7,741 nucleotides of DNA from an uncultured beta proteobacterium. Its GTDB lineage: Bacteria > Pseudomonadota > Gammaproteobacteria > Burkholderiales > Burkholderiaceae_B. A program made the position numbers and the translations under genes. The stretch is taken from the NCBI GenBank assembly GCA_903924715.1, contig CAIYCP010000201.1, forward strand, positions 1 through 7,741, in the 5' to 3' direction. The notes under the pieces are model-generated. The model was given only the letters and a program-made list of their open reading frames with translations. It was not told where the DNA came from and made no database searches. Below are positions 1-6,277 of the stretch, in pieces (the stretch's first letter is position 1; the number at the start of each line of letters is the position of its first letter).

Positions 1-843
1 ACGAGGCGCAGCGTTGTTGTTGTCTCGAATGATACAAAGAACAAAGATCTTTTGATTAGCACGGTTAGCGAGTCTATCGTTGGTTCACGACGTTTTGATG
101 TGTTAAATCGACAAAATGCTGCTATTTTTGAACAAGAGAAAGGCTTTATCGTAAGCGGAGATGCTGCGCAAGCAGAAGTTGGGAGGCTGGGGCAGGCCAG
201 TGGGGCGGACTATCTGGTGCTTGCGGAAATCCAAAGTCTTTCAGTCGCAAACAATCAACGTGAGACGATCAACTTGACGGGTGAGGTTTTAGTACGTAGC
301 AGTGCCACTGGAATCCTCAAGCTACAAGTGATGGAATTCTCTACGCGAAAAGTTAAGTGGTCCGGATCTGAAAAATTTAGCAATACGTTCGGTGGGGTTA
401 GTGCTGTAGGCAATGAGGCTCTAATCAAGCTGATTGCCGGAGCTGCTGATAAGCTTGTGGAAAAGATGGTGGTAAGTATCTACCCCATCCAGGTTATTAA
501 AGTGATGGGCGGCAGCGTCGCTGTGATCAATCGCGGTGAGGGCAGTATAAATAAAGGTGAGTCGTACGGCATATTTCTGATGGGTGATGAGCTGAAAGAT
601 CCCCAAAGCGGTGAGTCATTGGGTGCGTTAGAGATTGACATGGGTACTGGGAAGATTATTGATGTCAAACCTAAGTTTTCTTACTTGAAGCTTGACTCAG
701 GTACCCTGGATGACAAGTCCGAATACATCGTACGAAAGATCGACCCAAAACTAGTCAAAGCGACTTCTCAGTCTGCACCGGCTAATTACGCACCCGCACA
801 GAGTAAAGAGACAGACGCACAAAGAAATCTTTTCCTTCGTTAA
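1..843 (+). CDS. CsgG-like envelope protein, 5' end missing
   Basis: The reading frame is open from the first base, so the gene begins upstream; the internal TTG at 52 is not a convincing start. The visible 280 residues resemble the CsgG/HfaB/LpoB group of periplasm-facing outer-membrane proteins. The early strand-like VVVVSND, the segment SRRFDVLNRQNAAIFEQE, and GADYLVLAEI near residues 68-77 match that fold. After about residue 160 there is a second region with VINRGEG (near 176), KGESYGIF and DPQSGESLG (from D200), which resembles the C-terminal domain seen in FlgT-type and other CsgG-linked proteins. Family members form secretion channels (CsgG) or support surface structures and cell-wall synthases. 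No curli genes are visible here, so the role is open. It is first of four plus-strand genes with a 22-base gap to the next. The signal peptide or lipobox that would settle localisation lies outside the window. Confidence 0.8.
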   Translation, partial: TRRSVVVVSNDTKNKDLLISTVSESIVGSRRFDVLNRQNAAIFEQEKGFIVSGDAAQAEVGRLGQASGADYLVLAEIQSLSVANNQRETINLTGEVLVRSSATGILKLQVMEFSTRKVKWSGSEKFSNTFGGVSAVGNEALIKLIAGAADKLVEKMVVSIYPIQVIKVMGGSVAVINRGEGSINKGESYGIFLMGDELKDPQSGESLGALEIDMGTGKIIDVKPKFSYLKLDSGTLDDKSEYIVRKIDPKLVKATSQSAPANYAPAQSKETDAQRNLFLR

Positions 844-865
844 ACCCGTTAAATAGGTAAACCAA

Positions 866-1504
866 ATGGCTATGTCGCTAAAGTTAGCAGGGCTCTCGTA
901 TGTAATGGCCGTTGCATTGCTATCGCCTGCGCACGCGCAGTTTTTCTCTGAAAGCTGTAATAATTATCCTCAAGACGGTCAAGATGTTCAAGGGGACTCG
1001 CCGGCAAACTTTAAGATCATGTATACGGCCAGCGCGGGGGTCGACTTTGATGATACGAGCGACGTGAAGCTTGCTACAGATACAGCGACCTTAGAAGCGA
1101 AAGCTGGCATTGCAAGATTTTTAAATGAAGCGGTTGCTGTCGAGCAGGCAATTGATAACGCCATCAACAAATCGTCGACAATTTCTGGCAACGAAAAGCA
1201 GGTTGTCAAGACAGAAACTACAAGAGCCCTTAAAAATTTGAGTAGCAATTCAAGCGCGATGCTTCGCGGAGTCGTTGTTCTCGGTGGCTGCTACACAAAA
1301 GCTAAGTTGGTTCGAGTGACGGTAGGAATCAAGCCAGAAACTATTGCGACTGCTGGCGCCATCTCAAACTCGATGGGTAACCCGGGCGGTGGGCAGCAGG
1401 CACCTCGTGCACCCGCTACCCCTGCCGGCCCACCGCCCACACCAAGCCAACCGTTAAACGGTGTTGATGGTTACAGCAATACCACAAGGCTTAAAAACTT
1501 TTAA
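866..1504 (+). CDS. secreted protein of unknown function, proline-rich C-terminus
   Basis: A 212-residue protein I cannot assign to a named family. It begins with a clear Sec signal peptide: a hydrophobic stretch ending in AHA, predicted cleavage after residue 24. The ATG at 866 is chosen because TAGG lies at 854-857, eight bases upstream; the ATG at 872 is a possible alternative. The mature part has an alanine-rich helical region at about residues 65-90 and a strand-like region LVRVTVGIKPETIATAG near 147-163. The last 45 residues are rich in Gly, Pro, Ala and Gln, like a flexible linker or tail. Cysteines at 31 and 142 could form a disulfide in the periplasm. The core parallels the next gene product and loosely recalls the small LPP20-type domains found near CsgG-like genes; that is inference. 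Its position after the CsgG-like gene suggests a role at the same envelope site. Confidence 0.75.
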   Translation: MAMSLKLAGLSYVMAVALLSPAHAQFFSESCNNYPQDGQDVQGDSPANFKIMYTASAGVDFDDTSDVKLATDTATLEAKAGIARFLNEAVAVEQAIDNAINKSSTISGNEKQVVKTETTRALKNLSSNSSAMLRGVVVLGGCYTKAKLVRVTVGIKPETIATAGAISNSMGNPGGGQQAPRAPATPAGPPPTPSQPLNGVDGYSNTTRLKNF

Positions 1505-1506
1505 TT

Positions 1507-1923
1507 ATGCGCATTGTTAATGTGCGGCGTAGCCTTGTCATATGCGGCTTACTAACGTTTTTTGAAGTGGCCGCGCAAGGGTGCCCTCAATACAAACTGG
1601 GCGCAGTTAAAGTCGAAGGTACTGGTGACACCATATACCTTTCGACAGCGGTGATGGAGTTTGTAGGAGACAAAGCTTCCGCGTTTGATACTGCGTTAGT
1701 CGCAGCCAGGATTATCGCAAGAGATAATTTGAAGAGATTTACTACGTTGCCTCGAGACAGTGATGGAAAAATTTCCGGAATTGTTGATGTTGCACATTGC
1801 GCCTCTGATTCAAAGGTATTTGCCACGGTGAAATACACAGCCCAAACTGGTACAGCAGCCGGTTCGTTACGAAAAGCAATGGAGAACTCGCTTCGGGAAA
1901 ACCCAACGCCGCAGTCTAAATAA
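1507..1923 (+). CDS. small secreted protein, relative of the preceding gene product
   Basis: A 138-residue protein with a signal peptide (two arginines at 7-8, hydrophobic core, cleavage likely after EVAA, residue 23). The AQGC at 23-26 is not a good lipobox, so I favour a soluble periplasmic protein over a lipoprotein. The mature part has one alanine-rich helix (ALVAARIIARDNLKRF) followed by GIVDVAHC and a strand-helix segment ending in AAGSLRKAM. This order, with Cys at 26 and 98, parallels the upstream protein, which has a larger insertion between helix and second cysteine. The helix pattern is reminiscent of LPP20-type lipoproteins, but I would not assign the family on this alone. The ATG lies two bases after the preceding stop and has no Shine-Dalgarno sequence in the usual place; an AAGG at 1486-1489 is too far away. 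Translation is probably coupled to the gene before it. Confidence 0.75.
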   Translation: MRIVNVRRSLVICGLLTFFEVAAQGCPQYKLGAVKVEGTGDTIYLSTAVMEFVGDKASAFDTALVAARIIARDNLKRFTTLPRDSDGKISGIVDVAHCASDSKVFATVKYTAQTGTAAGSLRKAMENSLRENPTPQSK

Positions 1924-1964
1924 GAAACATCCCACTCCTCTAATAAAAACCATAAGGATTAACT

Positions 1965-2870
1965 ATGTTTTGCGCTAGTTGCGGTACTGAGGTGAATTCG
2001 GACACAGTATTTTGTCCAAAATGTGGGCTAAAACAATCAGACGAGCCTACCAGTGAGCCACAGAAACTGAATCTGATGGATCGGTCAAATGGGCTAATTG
2101 ACCAGGTAATCAATAAGTTTAGGCATATTTTGTCTGTGTCATTTTTTGAGAAAAACAACTCGCTCGCTAAAACTGCTAGCCTCTGGGCCACGCCAGCCGC
2201 GGCCGTGCTTGGCTTGTCAATTGGGATTGTTGCGGCGATCAAAAACGATTCATTCATGATGTGTTTGCTAGGAATGCTTTGGGTCGTTACCGTCGCCATT
2301 GCTTATTACATTGGCTATCGGTTTTTAACTGTTTGTGAAAACAGCTTAAAAAATAACGAAACATCAGTTAGTTCGTCAGACTATCTGGATGTTTGTGGGC
2401 TGATCTTTATTGCAGCTTTATGTTCGACTATTTTTTGGGGCCTCTATTCTTCAATAAAGTTTTCGAACTTTAGTGTACTTATTGGAATGGCCTCTGTCGC
2501 AATTGCTCTGATCTACTACGTATGCCTGCTGTTAAATCCGCAGCTGATCTCGACACGTATTGCGGCGGATAATAGCGCTGGTGAAGACGCCTTAGCGATC
2601 GTCATGATTATGTACAAGGCAAGTGTCAAGCTGGCCACCATCATGTTCGGTGGGTTAACGACCATTGGTGCGCTGTTTCTGCTTTACTTCTTCTACCTAG
2701 TGATTTCTAGCTCACGAAACAGTTTTCTGTTTTCAGATCTCAGTTCGCTGAGTGGCATCGGGTTGGTGTTATTTGGGTTGCTATACCCATTAGGCATCTA
2801 TCTAATGTTTATCTTTGTCTACTTAATCGTTGATCTGTGCAAAGCAGTCTTATCGTTAGGTAAAAAATAA
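1965..2870 (+). CDS. zinc-ribbon membrane protein with six membrane segments
   Basis: A 301-residue protein. Residues 3-20 form a short zinc ribbon with CxxC at 3-6 and CPKC at 17-20, the type often found at the N-terminus of bacterial membrane proteins. A polar linker follows (about 21-68). Hydrophobic segments at roughly 72-92, 97-121, 143-163, 169-190, 224-247 and 263-291 look like six membrane helices. Such an architecture places the ribbon in the cytoplasm; its partner is not evident. The start has AAGGA at 1954-1958, six bases before the ATG. It follows the two secreted-protein genes after 41 bases and may be last in the operon. No catalytic motif is visible and I do not recognise a specific family beyond the zinc ribbon. 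The sequence is visibly A+T-rich compared with the right half of the window. Function unknown; a link to the envelope proteins upstream is inferred only from position. Confidence 0.8.
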   Translation: MFCASCGTEVNSDTVFCPKCGLKQSDEPTSEPQKLNLMDRSNGLIDQVINKFRHILSVSFFEKNNSLAKTASLWATPAAAVLGLSIGIVAAIKNDSFMMCLLGMLWVVTVAIAYYIGYRFLTVCENSLKNNETSVSSSDYLDVCGLIFIAALCSTIFWGLYSSIKFSNFSVLIGMASVAIALIYYVCLLLNPQLISTRIAADNSAGEDALAIVMIMYKASVKLATIMFGGLTTIGALFLLYFFYLVISSSRNSFLFSDLSSLSGIGLVLFGLLYPLGIYLMFIFVYLIVDLCKAVLSLGKK

Positions 2871-2906
2871 TAAGAAAAAGGCCACGGTGTAGTCTTCACG
2901 GTGGCC
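2861..2906 (-). terminator. rho-independent terminator for the minus strand
   Basis: An inverted repeat with ten-base arms (2880-2889 and 2897-2906) has a seven-base loop and one C-C mismatch. Read on the minus strand, the stem is followed directly by TTTTTCTTATTATTTTTT. On the plus strand no T tract follows the stem, so it mainly serves the glycine-zipper gene arriving from the right. It overlaps the last codons of the zinc-ribbon gene, so the two transcripts converge here. Confidence 0.8.
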
Positions 2907-2931
2907 CATGTTAATCCTACTGAGACACTAA

Positions 2932-3266
2932 TCAGTTCGCGCAAACCTGACGATACTGAACAATCCGGCCGTACTGGTCATAAACGGGTACCTGCGCAGT
3001 TTGGCAGGCCTGCTGGGGCACGTAGTACACGTTCGGGTTGACTTGATACACAGGCGCAGGTTGCACATAGTAATTTGCACTCGGCTGCTGAGTTAGGCGG
3101 CACCCACTGCAACGCCCACGACGGCACCAATTGCAGCCGCAGCCCAGCCATTTACACCTCCGTTGTTTCCGCCATTGTAATAACGGCGCCCACCAGCTTC
3201 TGCAGGCAGGGCAGTCAACAGAGCCAAAGAAATAACGGCTATGGCGGTTGCGTGGGCTTTTTTCAT
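2932..3266 (-). pseudogene. small secreted glycine-zipper protein gene, frameshifted
   Basis: The minus strand from the ATG at 3264-3266 encodes a signal peptide (MKKAHA..., cleavage after AEA, residue 24), a Gly/Asn/Tyr-rich linker and a glycine-zipper membrane-like segment (WAAAAIGAVVGVAVGAA), then stops at 3093-3095 after 57 codons. From 3096 another frame continues with LTQQPSANYYVQPAPVY and runs 54 codons to a stop at 2932-2934; it is rich in Tyr, Gln, Pro and Val and has two cysteines. Short betaproteobacterial envelope proteins commonly join such a zipper to such a Q/P/Y-rich tail, so the two parts look like one gene of about 111 codons that has lost one base (for instance a C before the CTA codon at 3094-3096). 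AAAGG precedes the start at a usable distance and a terminator follows the tail. If the base loss is real, only the 57-residue form is made; a sequencing error is the main alternative. Confidence 0.7.
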
Positions 3267-3388
3267 GATGAGTTGGCCTTTAATGAACAATTGATCCGAT
3301 AACTCAATATTACGGCAACAACCTAGCCCGATTGCCTGTGTTGCAAGCATTGTCACAACTAAAAGTATTTCAATTTGTTGCGAAGGTT

Positions 3389-3409
3389 GGCCAAATTGCG
3401 CGTTTGGCC
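3389..3409. repeat. perfect intergenic inverted repeat (hairpin)
   Basis: GGCCAAA at 3389-3395 pairs perfectly with TTTGGCC at 3403-3409 around a seven-base loop. It lies 31 bases past the stop of the glutathione S-transferase gene on the minus strand. No T tract follows on either strand, so it is at best a weak terminator or a transcript-end stabiliser. The rest of 3267-3439 shows nothing I can assign, though it must carry any promoter of the glycine-zipper gene. Confidence 0.4.
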
Positions 3410-3439
3410 TCATCCCACAACTTCAGCTACCTGCCAGGC

Positions 3440-4051
3440 TTACTTCAGCCCTTCAGCCGCCAACGCGGCCTGAACCGCCGGATCCGCATTCATCCGCTGA
3501 AAATGTGCCTCAAGGTTTGGCATGCCCGACAAATCGATATTTTTGCCTTTCGCCCAACGGGTTGTCACGTACAAGTAAGCGTCGGCAACTGAGCGGCCAT
3601 CTGACAACCAATTACGCCCCGCTAAGTGTTTGTCTGCCACAACATACATATCCCGAACCCGTGCAGACGCTGAGGCGGCAAGCTCGTCTTGCGCAGGCTT
3701 TTCGGCAACCAAGCGGGCTGCACCAAAAATCATGCTGAAGGTTTTATGCACATCAGAATTCAGCAAGCCCAACCAACGACGCGCCTCAGAGCGTGCCTTA
3801 AGCGAGTCACCACCGAGTAATTTGGCTTCAGGATTTTTTTCGGCTAAGTATTCGAGGATGGCAATATTTTGCGTCAAGGTAAAGCCATCATCATCAATCG
3901 CGGGCACGGCGCCCAATGGGCTGATGTGGATATAGGGGGCAACTTTTAAAGCATCACGGGCGACTGAGATGTATTCAAAAGGCTTGCCCACCCATTGCAA
4001 GGCAATGTGATCAACCAAAGAACAGGCGCCGGGGAGTCCGTAGAGTTTCAT
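3440..4051 (-). CDS. glutathione S-transferase, beta-class-like
   Basis: A 203-residue cytosolic enzyme of normal length for bacterial GSTs, which conjugate glutathione to electrophiles or carry out related thiol reactions. The N-terminal thioredoxin-like domain (about 1-78) begins MKLYGLPGACSLVDHIAL. Cys10 and Ser11 match the beta-class active-site region, where the cysteine can form a mixed disulfide with glutathione. The cis-proline motif AVP is at 48-50. Where many GSTs have an acidic residue plus Ser or Gly before AI, this one has Gln61-Asn62, a modest departure. The helical C-terminal domain (about 85-203) contains DVHK with His102, the position of a catalytic-site histidine in E. coli GST, and SVADAYLYV. 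AAGGA sits just upstream of the ATG. It is second in an operon 39 bases after the pirin gene. The natural substrate cannot be deduced. Confidence 0.93.
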   Translation of the reverse strand: MKLYGLPGACSLVDHIALQWVGKPFEYISVARDALKVAPYIHISPLGAVPAIDDDGFTLTQNIAILEYLAEKNPEAKLLGGDSLKARSEARRWLGLLNSDVHKTFSMIFGAARLVAEKPAQDELAASASARVRDMYVVADKHLAGRNWLSDGRSVADAYLYVTTRWAKGKNIDLSGMPNLEAHFQRMNADPAVQAALAAEGLK

Positions 4052-4090
4052 TTAGAATTTTCCTTTTATAATGTTGTTGTCAAAAAATAC

Positions 4091-4969
4091 TTAAAATTTA
4101 CCGGTCTGATAATGGCGTACAGCTTGCTCAATTTCTTCACGCGTATTCATGACAAACGGCCCGTATTGCACCACCGGCTCACCAATGGGTGCGGCCGATA
4201 ACACTAAAAAGCGCGTATCACCTTCAAGACTCGTGACCTGTACACAGTCGCCGTCACCTAACACCGCAAGATGACGTGCGCCAATGCGCTCATCGCCAAC
4301 GAGTGCTTCGCCTTCATACACATAAACAAACGCAGTATGCCCAGGTGTAAGGGGTTCAAGAAACTGACCGTGCGCACCCATTTGTACATCAAACATCTTG
4401 GGTGCGGTGGTCATCCCTTGTAACGGGCCTGAGATCGGATCCAAGCCATTACTATACGTACCCGCAATGACCTTGACGGTGCCAGAGCCATCTAGCAAAT
4501 CAACCATCGGCATACTCGGCGAGGGGATATCGCGATAGGCCGGTGGGCACATTTTTTCACCAGACGGCAAGTTGATCCACAATTGAAATCCGTGCATGCG
4601 TCCCTCAGTCTGCTGCGGCATTTCTGAGTGAATCACCCCACGACCGGCTGTCATCCACTGCACATCACCGGGGCCAAGATCGCCTCGATTGCCCATGTGG
4701 TCTTGGTGCAGCATCCGGCCATCCAGCATATAGGTCACGGTTTCAAAGCCGCGATGCGGGTGATCAGGAAACCCGCCGATGTAATCCGATGCTTCATCTG
4801 TCGCGAATTCATCGAGCATTAAAAAGGGATCAAGATTGAGGTCTGGAGAATACGAATACACCCGCAGCAACTTCACCCCCGCACCATCATGGGTTGGGCG
4901 GCCAGGCAAGACCTGTTCAACCTGACGCACAGCTAAAGCTCGCTTTTGACCAGGGGAAGGGTGATTCAT
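4091..4969 (-). CDS. pirin family protein
   Basis: A 292-residue bicupin protein of typical pirin length. The N-terminal cupin carries the metal site: His70 and His72 in DHPHRGFE, and His114 and Glu116 in GVIHSE, matching the two-His, His/Glu set that binds iron in human pirin. QLWINLP (from about 129) follows, as in most family members. The second cupin (about 185-270) contains LEPLTPGHTAFVYVYEGEA and lacks an obvious metal set, as usual. Some bacterial pirins (YhhW) act as quercetin dioxygenases and others bind metabolic enzymes; which applies is unknown. The ATG at 4967-4969 has only a weak purine-rich GACGAGAA upstream. It is first of a two-gene operon with the GST and is divergent from the dehydrogenase gene across 142 bases. 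Pirin plus GST suggests handling of quinone or phenolic compounds, but this is inference from position. Confidence 0.93.
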   Translation of the reverse strand: MNHPSPGQKRALAVRQVEQVLPGRPTHDGAGVKLLRVYSYSPDLNLDPFLMLDEFATDEASDYIGGFPDHPHRGFETVTYMLDGRMLHQDHMGNRGDLGPGDVQWMTAGRGVIHSEMPQQTEGRMHGFQLWINLPSGEKMCPPAYRDIPSPSMPMVDLLDGSGTVKVIAGTYSNGLDPISGPLQGMTTAPKMFDVQMGAHGQFLEPLTPGHTAFVYVYEGEALVGDERIGARHLAVLGDGDCVQVTSLEGDTRFLVLSAAPIGEPVVQYGPFVMNTREEIEQAVRHYQTGKF

Positions 4970-5015
4970 GATGAATTTCTCGTCAATTTAAGTATAAACA
5001 AGCGTTAGTCTAAAG

Positions 5016-5030
5016 TATTGCGCTGCAATA
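5016..5030. promoter_or_regulatory. possible operator in the divergent gap
   Basis: A perfect inverted repeat, TATTGC-GCT-GCAATA, lies in the 142-base gap (4970-5111) between the divergent pirin and dehydrogenase genes. The half-site GCAATA occurs again at 5051-5056, 26 bases later. The palindrome and the extra half-site are the sort of layout used by dimeric regulators such as LysR or GntR types, both common beside hydroxyacid catabolic genes. No regulator gene is in the window and I see no convincing sigma-70 promoter pair around it, so the assignment is tentative. Confidence 0.35.
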
Positions 5031-5111
5031 TCGTGGCACAGCCCCTCAAAGCAATAATCAAAAGGCAAAAAAGGCTAAGATCACGGTTACTTTTACTCGA
5101 GGATCTAGCGC

Positions 5112-6212
5112 ATGAGCCGCCCATTTAAGATTGCAGTACTGCCAGGTGATGGTATTGGTAAAGAAGTGATGCCTGAGGGCTTGCGGGTCTTAGAAACCGC
5201 GTCCAAGAAATTTGGCTTAAATCTTGAGTTTCGACACTTTGACTGGGCCTCTTGCGATTATTACGCCAAAACCGGGCAAATGATGCCCGATGACTGGAAA
5301 TCACATCTGATTGAATGTGATGCCATCTATTTTGGTGCGGTTGGCTGGCCTGCAATTGTGGCCGATCACACGTCGCTCTACGGTTCATTGTTGAAGTTTC
5401 GCCGTGAGTTTGATCAATACATTAACTTGCGCCCAGTGCGTTTGTTTGAGGGTGTGCCATGCCCCTTGGCAAACCGTAAGCCAGGCGATATCGACTTTTT
5501 TGTCGTACGCGAAAACACCGAAGGCGAGTACTCGGCCGTAGGCGGCAAGATGTTTGAAGGCACTGATCGCGAGATCGTGTTGCAAGAATCAATCTTTACG
5601 CGCATTGGTTGCGACCGCGTGTTGCGGTTTGCGTTTGAATTAGCCTCACGTCGCAAGCGCAAGCATGTCACCATTGCAACCAAGTCAAACGGCATTGCAA
5701 TTAGTATGCCGTATTGGGACGAGCGTGCCGCCGAGGTGGGCAAAGACTATCCTGGCATTACCACCGACAAACAACACATCGATATTTTGTCAGCCCGTTT
5801 TGTGTTGCAACCTGATCGTTTTGATGTGGTGGTGGCATCGAATTTATTTGGCGATATTTTGTCGGATTTGGGCCCAGCCTGTACCGGTACGATTGGCTTA
5901 GCACCTTCGGCTAACCTGAATCCCGATCGTAAGTTTCCTTCGCTGTTTGAACCTGTTCATGGTTCGGCACCTGATATTTACGGTAAAAAAATTGCCAATC
6001 CAGTTGCAATGATCTGGTCCGGCGCGTTGATGCTTGAGTATCTTGGCCTGGGTCTACCTGAAGCGAATCAAAAGCCTTACCTCGACGCACACAATGCGAT
6101 CGTCAAAGCGATTGAAGAAATTTTGGTGACGGGCCCGCATACACCTGACTTGGGTGGCAAGGCGCACACACAGGATATGGGTGAGGCGATTAGCAAGATT
6201 TTGGCAAAATAA
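5112..6212 (+). CDS. dmlA: tartrate/D-malate-type NAD-dependent dehydrogenase
   Basis: A 366-residue beta-decarboxylating hydroxyacid dehydrogenase of the isopropylmalate/isocitrate superfamily, closest by motif to DmlA/TtuC (D-malate dehydrogenase, tartrate dehydrogenase/decarboxylase). Characteristic segments are AVLPGDGIGKEV (8-19), FGAVGWP (74-80) and LLKFRREFDQYINLRPVRL (93-111). Substrate-binding Arg97, Arg107 and Arg133, Tyr140 in ENTEGEY, Lys191 in ATKSNG, and the metal-binding aspartates Asp225, Asp248 and Asp252 are all present. HGSAPDIYG (283-291) carries the Asp-Ile pair that goes with NAD rather than NADP. Enzymes of this group oxidise D-malate to pyruvate and CO2 or act on tartrate; sequence alone does not separate these, so the symbol is provisional. 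GAGGA at 5099-5103 lies eight bases before the ATG. The gene leads a probable operon with the binding protein 65 bases downstream. Confidence 0.92.
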   Translation: MSRPFKIAVLPGDGIGKEVMPEGLRVLETASKKFGLNLEFRHFDWASCDYYAKTGQMMPDDWKSHLIECDAIYFGAVGWPAIVADHTSLYGSLLKFRREFDQYINLRPVRLFEGVPCPLANRKPGDIDFFVVRENTEGEYSAVGGKMFEGTDREIVLQESIFTRIGCDRVLRFAFELASRRKRKHVTIATKSNGIAISMPYWDERAAEVGKDYPGITTDKQHIDILSARFVLQPDRFDVVVASNLFGDILSDLGPACTGTIGLAPSANLNPDRKFPSLFEPVHGSAPDIYGKKIANPVAMIWSGALMLEYLGLGLPEANQKPYLDAHNAIVKAIEEILVTGPHTPDLGGKAHTQDMGEAISKILAK

Positions 6213-6223
6213 TTTGTCGCTAA

Positions 6224-6253
6224 AGGTCAGCCACCGCGCAAGAGTGGCAACCT
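6224..6253 (+). other. intercistronic hairpin
   Basis: Between the dehydrogenase stop and the binding-protein start, AGGT-CA-GCCAC (6224-6234) can pair with GTGGC-A-ACCT (6244-6253) around a nine-base loop, with a small internal bulge. An A-rich stretch follows, not a T tract, so it is unlikely to be a full terminator. Such hairpins can stabilise part of an operon transcript or partly stop transcription; either is inference. Confidence 0.4.
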
Positions 6254-6277
6254 AATATAAATAAAAAAGAGACAACA

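Noticed and set aside
1450..1462. Perfect short palindrome ACCGTT-A-AACGGT near the end of the first secreted-protein gene
   Set aside because: It lies inside coding sequence, has only six-base arms and no T tract; chance or coding constraint is enough to explain it.
3092..3104. Programmed -1 frameshifting at the glycine-zipper break
   Set aside because: No X-XXY-YYZ slippery heptamer is present at the overlap and I see no clear stimulatory structure just downstream; a lost base is simpler.
3075..3302. Plus-strand open frame of 75 codons over the glycine-zipper gene
   Set aside because: It is opposite a minus-strand gene that has a signal peptide, zipper motif, ribosome binding site and terminator; the plus product is low-complexity with no recognisable feature.
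3093..3413. Longer 106-codon version of the glycine-zipper frame starting at 3413
   Set aside because: The added 49 residues do not resemble a protein start, while the ATG at 3266 begins a proper signal peptide preceded by AAAGG.
5034..5052. TGGCAC in the divergent gap as a sigma-54 promoter
   Set aside because: The -24-like element is present, but the matching -12 position reads CTCAA and not TTGC; a GC occurs only four bases too far downstream.
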